This document shows positions 57,345 through 64,000 of a DNA stretch of 64,000 nt, one piece after another (the first letter of the stretch is position 1; the number at the start of each line of letters is the position of its first letter). Source of the stretch: Euglena gracilis. Taxonomy: Eukaryota > Euglenida > Euglenophyceae > Euglenales. The notes beneath the pieces are model-generated. The model was not told the origin of the DNA. It saw nothing but the letters and a program-made list of their open reading frames with translations, and did not search any database. The position numbers were made by a program, and so were the translations under genes. Where the stretch lies: contig CP154957.1 in the NCBI GenBank assembly GCA_039621445.1, positions 36,110,696 through 36,174,695 of the forward strand. Reading direction: 5' to 3'.

Positions 57345-59540
57345 ACACCAGGGACTTCTTTTCCGTCAAATACATCCGGAAGTGGTTGCTGCGCTGCGCC
57401 GCCTGCCCGTTGTACAGCGCCAGGCGCTCCTGCACCTCGCGCAGCAGCAGCACGTGCCACTGCCGCAGCCCCGCCGCCGCCGCGGCCTCCGCCCACTCCA
57501 CGCCGCCGCGCCAGCGGGCCTCCTCCTTCTGGATGCCGCAGTTCGTCACGAACCAGCGGTCCATGCCCTCCTCGCACCAGAGGCCGTGCCGCCAGGGCCC
57601 CGATGGCCCCGCGGTGGCCCGGGCTGGACCGGAAAGCCGGGCGGGGGGTTCCCATCCCGGTGGTATGGGGAGTGCCATCCAGCCGCGGTGTTGGCAAAAA
57701 AAGAGCCCCGGAACGTGGGGGGCGGCAACGGGAAAACAAAGTCGTGCGAAACACACCGGCGCACGAAAGGAAGCCTGAACCCCCCAGAGGGACCCTCCTC
57801 TCCTCCACCCGAGGAAGTCTCGGATGCCTCTTGCTGGGAACCCCCCCCCCCCCGGCCAGGGAGGCCCTGGGAGGCGGGCGGTCTGCTCCTTCTCCTGCGC
57901 GGCGTGGGATAGGGAGTGCACACCGCCATGCAAAAACAAGAGTCCCTCGGCCCAAGGGCAAATCTCTCCCTGTCACGTTTTCAGGGTGTGGCTTAAAGAC
58001 CCCTGGCTAAAATTTGAGCTGGCTGGAAAAAGGCGGCTGGCTGACCCCCCTCCATGGGGCCCCTCTCTCCTCCCTATGGGGGTGCAAGGGTCCAAAATTT
58101 GGCAAATTTTGGCGAACTTGCAACCCTTGTGAACCTTTTGAGAAATGGCCAGAATTCATTTTGCCTTCCAGTTCATGCAAAAAAAACTGCAGAAAATTGC
58201 AGAAAATTGCGGAAATTGAACAAAACTGCGGAAATCGCAGAAAAATTGTGGTTATCAATCCCCCCCTGAAGACCACTGGGAGGGGGGGTTCCTGCGGGTC
58301 GCATCTATTAATGCAAAAAACCCTCACCCCCAGAGCCGCTTTTTTCATCATCGTTTTGAGGTTTTTTTCCTTCCATCATCATCATTTTTTGATTTTTTGA
58401 GCCAATTTTTCACGGGTCTCTCAAAGAGAATAGCCCCTCGGAATCCCCATTTCCGCATAATTTCCGGACATTTTTTCTTCAAAAATGCTTCATGGCTTTA
58501 CCCCGGGAATTCCTAAATTTGAATGGCCAGGCTTCTCTCCCAGTGCACCTCACACAGGTACGGGTCACCTGCAACGCGGCGGTGGCCAAATACAAATCCG
58601 CCGCCTCAATCATCTGGTGCACCCTGGCCGAGCCGCTGCTTCCGGGCAGATACCCCGCAATGTGCTCCCCTCATAAATGACCTTTTGGATGGCCTCACCG
58701 CAAGAACGCCCTGATTTTTCGGGTTTGGAGTTGGAAAAGATTCTGTTTGTTGGACGTGGACTCAGGGTTGTTCGGGTAAGTCTGGTGGGGGGTGGGTCGA
58801 CCCCCCCCCCACCACAGCACCGCACAAAGAATATCGTTGTGCAAAAAGCGCCGAAAAAAAATTTGACCTAAAACTGGCACCCGGAAAATTGACGGAAAAT
58901 TGGGGGGGTCGTCCAACCTCCTCCCCCCCCCCCCACAACCCAGACAAACATGGGCGGACTGAGCAGGAACTGTGGCACAAATTGTCTCGAAGCTGCCCTC
59001 TTCCCAGTCTGTGGGGGATGAGCACACCACATGAAAAAAAGCCGCCATTTCCACCACTTCCATTCATCACCATTTCCTCCCCTCGTTGCAATTTGCGAAA
59101 AAAGAAAAAAAACAAGCAACGGCGCGACAGAGACGGAGCGCTCCTCAGGCTCGCCTTGGTGGTAGGAGAGCCAGCAGGGCGAGTCGCCCTGCGCCGCCCC
59201 TTGCTCCAGGGGCTGGGCTGGGTCCGCCTCGGGGCCAGGCTTCCGGCAGTTACTACCCGCCAACCGATACATTGGGAGAAAGCATGCTGGTTCGCTGGAC
59301 TCCATCAGAGAGAGCTGCCCCCCCCCCAAATCAGTGGCAAACCTAGCAAAAAAAATCGTCTCAGATCATTCAGTCATTTTTCTGGGACAAATTCACAGCT
59401 GGCACAAGAACGCCAACCGTGAGTCAGGCGCCAGGGCCTGCGCGAGGAAGAACAACGACGGCTCGGACCAGCGCCGCATCTCGGGGCCGGAGCCGATGCC
59501 GAGGGAGGTGGCCGGAGCCTGAGGAGAGTCGGCGGCCATC
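57345..59540 (-). CDS. Unrecognised minus-strand gene, three exons seen
   Basis: A proposed first exon (about 59,408-59,537) begins MAADSPQAPATSLGIGSGPE, continues MRRWSEPSLFFLAQALAPDS and ends R before gttggc. A middle exon (about 58,567-58,665) reads EHIAGYLPGSSGSARVHQMI, EAADLYLATAALQ, with donor CAG/gtgacc. A third (about 57,347-57,595) reads GLWCEEGMDRWFVTNCGIQK, then EEARWRGGVEWAEAAAAAGL and REVQERLALYNGQAAQRSNH, ending before gtgtgg. All donors are GT. The order and shared GC-rich codon use suggest one gene; joins between them were not proven and more exons are likely. The many Trp, Ala and amphipathic helices suggest a folded globular protein, family unknown. Confidence 0.4.
58000..58480. 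repeat. Inverted copy of the AGCAGCCTTTTTCCAG repeat and TTGCAGAAAA words
   Basis: ctggaaaaaggcggctggct at 58,021 is an inverse copy of the dispersed repeat. It is followed by gcagaaaattgcagaaaattgcgg short tandem words at 58,190-58,245. Confidence 0.55.
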
Positions 59541-59586
59541 TGGTCGGCGACGGCGGGGGGGGGGGGCACACGAGCAAATTGTTTTT

Positions 59587-59960
59587 GCAACCCCCCCCCC
59601 CCTGGATAGATACCCCCCGGGGCAATATTTGACTGAATTCCAGGGCGGGGTTGCAATTGGGGGGGTTATACTTGGGGCAAAGATCCAAAAATAATCTTTT
59701 TTTAAAAAAATCCAAAATCCGCCGGGAAATGCGCCGGGGAATGCGTAAAAATACCTTTTCCCCCTTACTTTCATGTTTAAACATACTGCACATTTTACGA
59801 TGCTTGGATGTTTTCCACAATTTTTTTTTCATTGCCCATCTCTTCGAAACTAACCTTCTCCATGAAGGCTGCAAATCCAAAAAACCCCCAACTTTGGTGT
59901 TGTCGGGGGGGGGGGGAGGGTATAGCTAAGTTCCCAAAGACCCAGGATTGGGGGGTTACA
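59587..59960. mobile_element. Possible poly-C-ended element, weak
   Basis: The left GCAACCCCCCCCCCCCTGG and the right GGGGGGTTACATTTGGGGG, with internal ggggttgcaattggggggg and ggttatacttgggg words, recall the 40.6-kb element. The inverted repeat is poor. Confidence 0.3.
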
Positions 59961-60004
59961 TTTGGGGGAACTGGCAAAACATACGGAGCTACCGATGGTG
60001 CACT

Positions 60005-60110
60005 GTACAGGTTGAGGGACGCCAACAACGTCTCCAAGCCGCCCCGTGAGGATCTTCTCCTGGTGCAGTACCCACCGCCCCTCAATCACGTCTGTGAGAG
60101 GGCAAAGAAC
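60005..60110 (-). CDS. Doubtful exon
   Basis: The minus frame reads DVIEGRWVLHQEKILTGRLG then DVVGVPQPVQCTIGSS. The composition is protein-like but the plus frame is open too, and no splice partners were established. Confidence 0.2.
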
Positions 60111-60119
60111 TGAGGAGTT

Positions 60120-60330
60120 GCACCGGCAGCTGCACCAATGCCTTGACCAATGATTAATTACTAACAACACTGAACTTTTGTAACATTAATGGTGATTAGG
60201 AATATCAATCAATTAATGCAATTATTCTTCATCAATTAAAATTTATTGAACAATTAAAAAAGTCTCAATGAAATAATGAAATAACAATAATAAATTTAAT
60301 GAATTATTTCCAACAAATTAAAAAAAATAT
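60120..60330. other. AT-rich stretch
   Basis: aattaatgcaattattc-type words, much more AT-rich than neighbours; no gene seen. Confidence 0.5.
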
Positions 60331-60394
60331 TCAAAAAAAGGAGGGAAAAACAATAGGCAGCTGGCGGCCCTGCGGCGAGTGCAGTTCTCAGCAA

Positions 60395-60745
60395 ACTTGG
60401 AGTCACAAATTTTCGGGTATTGCATGTGGAATGGGATGATCATCAAACCTGTTGTTCGAGGTGGCGCAATGGGCAACTCCACACCTCGAATCATGTTGAT
60501 GGCTCGCATCGCGCGAGTCATGGTGGGGTGGCCGTTGGGGGGTGGGAGGCCAATGCCCCAGGATGGGGGGGAAGCCGGCGCCAGGGCCAGGGAGGGGATG
60601 GCCCAGCAGGCCTTGCCCAGGAACCCTTCCTTAACGGCCTGGAGCACAGGCTTAGGGGGGGGGGGGCGATCGATGCCGTGTGAGGTCTTTGCCACCGAAG
60701 AAGTTTCAGACAGGACAATGACCAATTCCCCACATCCTTGGAACT
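60395..60745 (-). CDS. Doubtful exon with MTRAMRAINMIRGVELP
   Basis: The minus frame reads GFLGKACWAIPSLALAPASP, then PTMTRAMRAINMIRGVELPI, APPRTTGLMIIPFHMQYPKI, CDSKFAENC. It is coherent as protein and less repeat-like than the plus frame, which is also open. No family recognised. A G9 run at about 60,657-60,666 interrupts confidence in the upstream part. Confidence 0.25.
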
Positions 60746-60849
60746 CTCCGTTCGCAATCATTCACCGGCTTCGTTCCATCTGCAAACTGTGGATGCCATC
60801 GATTCTGCTTCATCTCCTCAAAATGGGTCCTTATGTGCCACCCCTAGAG

Positions 60850-61700
60850 GTGGTCCCTTGAAACCCCGCTAAAACTGAGCCAATCGCCACCGATAATTTA
60901 GGGCTCCAATTTTACACAAACGGAAGACAAGCTCAGGGCCTATTCTTTAATAATAAAAAAAAACAACTTTAGACACCTTAAAACACCTTCAAAAACCTTA
61001 TATTTTTGGCCAAAATGCTTCAACGCACCTTAAGATACCTTACCAGAACCAATAAAACTGGCAGAATTTTCTGCGACTGGCAAAACCTCCGCCAAAACAA
61101 AAAAATTCCAGGAAGAAAAATGGCTAATGATTTCTGACATCCTTGGAACGTTGTCTGGGCACCCAAAACTCAAAAAAAAAGTGCAACTTTTTCCCATTTG
61201 ATGCCCGGACCAGGTCTTTGCTTAAGCACCCCTCGGGGGGGGGGGTCCACTGGTCTAGCATTTCCAACAGTTGGAAGAAAAACTACTGGCTTGGCCCCCC
61301 TCCTCTCAGGGGGTCCAGGCCATACTCGAAAAAAATCGCCTCGGAGCTTTGCGCCAATGTGGGAAAATATTTGTTACCATATTTTTTTGGCCTTTTTTTT
61401 GTTCCCCAAAAAATCTCAAAATGCTAAAGTGGCTTTTTGGCAGGTTTTGGGGGTCAAATTTCCGGCGCTGTGCCAGTCACTGGAAAAAGATATCCACTAT
61501 CTGGAGGTGCCCAATTTTGGGGGGAGTCCACTGGAAACTGGACTGGCCGATTTGGACAAGCTGAGTCCACTACAAATGCTGAAGCAGAGACCTGGCCTGG
61601 ACCACCCTCGAAGAAATCTTGAAGACCTTAAACAACTGTTAAAAAAAATGCTTTTAAACACTTCATTTCATTTCATTTCATTCACAAACAACTTTTCTCG
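60850..61700. other. No convincing gene
   Basis: A/T-rich intron-like sequence with an imperfect caccttaaaacaccttcaaaaacctta repeat (60,970-61,060). Confidence 0.45.
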
Positions 61701-61735
61701 CCTTAAAAAAAATGCTGGTCAAGCTGACTGGCTGG

Positions 61736-62037
61736 TACCCGCCCCCCCCCCCCCTTGTCGTACAACCGGGTTCCTGCAACTTGTGACCGGGGGGGGGGGG
61801 TCGTAACACCCCCATGACCTGCAACCTGTGACCGGGGGGTGGTCGTAAATGAGGGGGCGGTCGTAGGTAAGGAGGGGTTAAAATTTTCGCAACCTGCAAC
61901 CTGTGACGGGGGGTCGGGGGGGGGGGGGGGGGGGGTTTGGTCATGGTTGGTCATAAACACCCCCATGACCTGCAACCTGTGACCGGGGGGTGGTCGTAAA
62001 TGAGGGGTGGTCGTACGACAAGGGGGGGGGGCGGGTA
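61736..62037. mobile_element. 302-bp element with TACCCG-polyC-TTGTCGTAC inverted repeats
   Basis: Left end TACCCG, C tract, TTGTCGTACAACC; right end is the reverse complement of TACCCG, C tract, TTGTCGTACGACC. Internally, catgacctgcaacctgtgac and ggtggtcgtaaatgagg occur twice as direct repeats (about 61,812 and 61,968). It is non-coding. The tight ends and C tract fit the other elements listed here. Confidence 0.7.
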
Positions 62038-62199
62038 ATTATCTGGGGTTCAATAAACTGGTGATCACTGAAGCTGCAAGAAAAAGTTCAACCATAATGC
62101 AACTGTTGCAGGTGCATTTTACAATTCTTGCCCGCCTGTTTGCGGACCATGTGTCACACCAGGGCGCTGCTCAAGCTGGAGGGCCCACCCCCCAGGGAT

Positions 62200-62560
62200 A
62201 GGTCCAGCCAGCCAGCCACCCTTTTTTCAGTCCCGCACCCCCCCACCCACAATTCTAATTCCAATAAAAATTACAGATCTGTTGCCTTTGGAGCACACAA
62301 AAATATTTTACCAACCCCCAGGGGGGCGGAGGGTGTCACTTCTAGTCTTTCAAGAACCAATCACTTACTTTATTCGAAAAACAAAGCAGTCAGGACCCCC
62401 CTGGGGGGTCGGCCACTTTCTCAGACTCTGGAATCCAAGGGAAATTTTATCAAAAACGTGAAAACAGGCCAAAAACCAATCGGCGCCGGGTCACTTCAGC
62501 AGTTTTTTGCCGACCCCCCCCCCCAGGGGGGGAGGGGGTGCGGGCCAAAAGCCGTTGGGC
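62200..62560. repeat. Dispersed repeat words (CCAGCCAGCCA..TTTTTTCAG and GGTCGGC blocks)
   Basis: gtccagccagccagccacccttttttcag at 62,202, then ccccctggggggtcggcc and ttttttgccgacccccc blocks, related to 38.5 kb and 14.6 kb in inverse orientation. Confidence 0.45.
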
Positions 62561-62579
62561 TTTCTTGCAGGCTCAAACA

Positions 62580-62860
62580 ATTCGGACCTTATTTACCCCG
62601 GTTGCGCCTGATTCCAGCCGGGGAAACCTCTCGGGTGGGGGGTAAGCCAGCAGCCTTCTTCCAACCAGCCCAAAGTTTTGCCCTTGGGGGCCGGCCCAAC
62701 AGTAACGCAGAGGCTGGAGGGAATCCCTGGCCGGGGTGTTGGCCAGGCGGCGCGGACCACCGCCAGGTTGAAGGGGCGGGCCGGCGGTGGGGCACAGCAG
62801 GGCCTGGGTGAGGCCCCGCAGCCAGGGGGGGAGGAAGGCGGGGGGCTGCCCGTCCTCTGC
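62580..62860 (-). CDS. Doubtful exon
   Basis: The minus frame reads PPAFLPPWLRGLTQALLCPT, then GPRRLANTPARDSLQPLRYC, WAGPQGQ. GC-rich like true exons here, but the plus frame is open and there is no family match. Confidence 0.22.
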
Positions 62861-62999
62861 AGGCCCCGGGCAGCCGTCAGGGGGGGGCTGGATGGGCTTC
62901 AAAAAAAACCAGTCGGGTGACCTTCAGGAAAGGGGGGAAATGAAAGCAAAAAACCCTCTCAAATTCTAACTTTGCACTGGAACACACAGATGGAAACCT

Positions 63000-63860
63000 C
63001 ACGGGGGGGGGGGGGGGGGGAATTTTTTTTTTAAACAAAGGTCCTCACCTTAAAGACCACCCTTAGGCCCAAAGGCTGGCCAACGGCAAATGGGGTTGAG
63101 AATTAAAAAAAAAGTTCGCAAACACATTGTTTTTTGTTTTGGGTGGATGGGTGATCATTTTTCCCGCAAAGTTGACTTTTTCTTTTTCAAAATGAGGCCA
63201 TTTTTTGGCCATCTTTCCTGTGCATTATTCATTGAATGTGCTGGGACAGGAAATATTTTTGTTTATTTAAGACCCTGGTTGAGGACCACCCTGGTTGAAG
63301 ATTTTGGCCTTGTTTGTTTGTTTCCTCAGTGCCATTGTGCGGCGGTGCCGTAAGTTTAGTTGTCATTGTTCCCAGAGGGGGTAATATATTGGGCCTTCGA
63401 GTGACTGAATGATATTCAGTGACTTTTTGGCCAAAGACCCCCATACGGACAGCCCTGTCCTCTCAGCATGGTTTCTTTTGGAGTGTTTTTTGACCGGTTA
63501 TTGCTCTCATATAAACGTCTCCAGAAAGACTTTTGCCAATGGTCACGCATAATGATGGGCGCGTCCAAGGTCAGCCAAGTCCAACTTTTCCGGTCGCCTG
63601 GTAAATGGGCTCCCCTGAGAGGGTTCCCACCCCCTGCCTCAGTGGCCGGGCTGCGTTGACCCCACCAGGGAGCCAACTCAGGGCCTTGTAGACTCCAATG
63701 AACTGGAGGCCACCTGGCAAAATGCCTTGGAAAAGTGGGGGCCCCTTTTGGCCCCCAGCAGACGGGGGGTCAACTTTGGGGGGCAAATGGACTCCCAGGT
63801 GGGTACCGGCCCAGACCTGACTGTGGCGCCCAACCAAAAAAAATCCACCTGGGGCTGTCC
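63000..63860. other. No convincing gene
   Basis: Poly-G run at 63,004-63,020, T-rich stretches, then mixed sequence. Open frames lack protein-like composition. Confidence 0.4.
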
Positions 63861-63872
63861 TGTCCTGGGCAC

Positions 63873-63970
63873 AGGGGCGGTACCCGAGGAGGTCTTCCGC
63901 CGCGGTGTCAGCGACGTGCCCCAGGCCTGCGTGAGCCAGAAACGCTCATATGGCCGGGCAGTTTGCCGGG
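63873..63970 (+). CDS. Possible exon cut by the window end
   Basis: After the acceptor-like gtcctgggcacag the frame reads AVPEEVFRRGVSDVPQACVS then QKRSYGRAVCREG, running into a G9 run near the window end. GC-rich and protein-like; family unknown. Confidence 0.3.
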
Positions 63971-64000
63971 AGGGGGGGGGTGGTTCAGATCTGTGACCCC

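Overview
This is nuclear DNA of a eukaryote with many introns, most likely a photosynthetic protist with a complex plastid. The main support is a fragmented gene for a plastid-type fructose-1,6-bisphosphatase (about 12.67-17.78 kb) whose exons are scattered over 5 kb of repeat-rich introns. GT/CA microsatellites, long poly-C/poly-G tracts and short elements with inverted repeats fill the introns and intergenic DNA. The lineage (dinoflagellate, haptophyte, pelagophyte, chlorarachniophyte or other) cannot be fixed from the sequence. Most open frames in the window are repeat artefacts; real coding DNA appears as short exons.

Layout. 1-4.84 kb: a 15-bp minisatellite of roughly 300 units. 5.1-6.2 kb: two exons of a charged coiled-coil protein whose intron begins with a GT microsatellite. 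6.2-12.6 kb: repeats and doubtful exons. 12.67-17.78 kb: plastid-type FBPase. 17.8-22.25 kb: no convincing gene, one inverted-repeat element. 22,262-34,610: a complete large DNA transposon. 34.6-37.3 kb: no convincing gene. 37.3-54.4 kb: a plus-strand tandem array of exons from two or three related genes resembling a glycosyltransferase-like family (KKAGWDC...RH-E motif and VVYGS motif). 56.66-57.23 kb: the 3' end of another plus-strand gene. 57.34-59.54 kb: three exons of a convergent minus-strand gene. 59.6-64 kb: repeats and weak exon candidates.

The most notable object is the 12,349-bp element. It has perfect 22-bp terminal inverted repeats starting CTTAGGCGG, is flanked by a 5-bp TATGT duplication, and carries minus-strand genes split by short introns. 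One gene looks like a transposase: an acidic LDN site, a VDENIHYR site and a WHAYKH segment. The other encodes a ParB/sulfiredoxin-fold-like domain assembled across an intron. At least 35 copies of a degenerate palindrome, GYGCGG-N4-CCGYRC, are spread across the element. Every inferred intron and both flanks contain it, coding exons almost never do, and I did not see it clearly elsewhere in the window. A ParB-like protein encoded beside dozens of dispersed palindromes suggests, as a hypothesis only, a self-encoded DNA-binding or partition-like system within a eukaryotic transposon.

A second theme is a set of unrelated short elements (about 170-480 bp) whose terminal inverted repeats all include a poly-C tract. 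They explain many of the poly-C/poly-G runs in the window.
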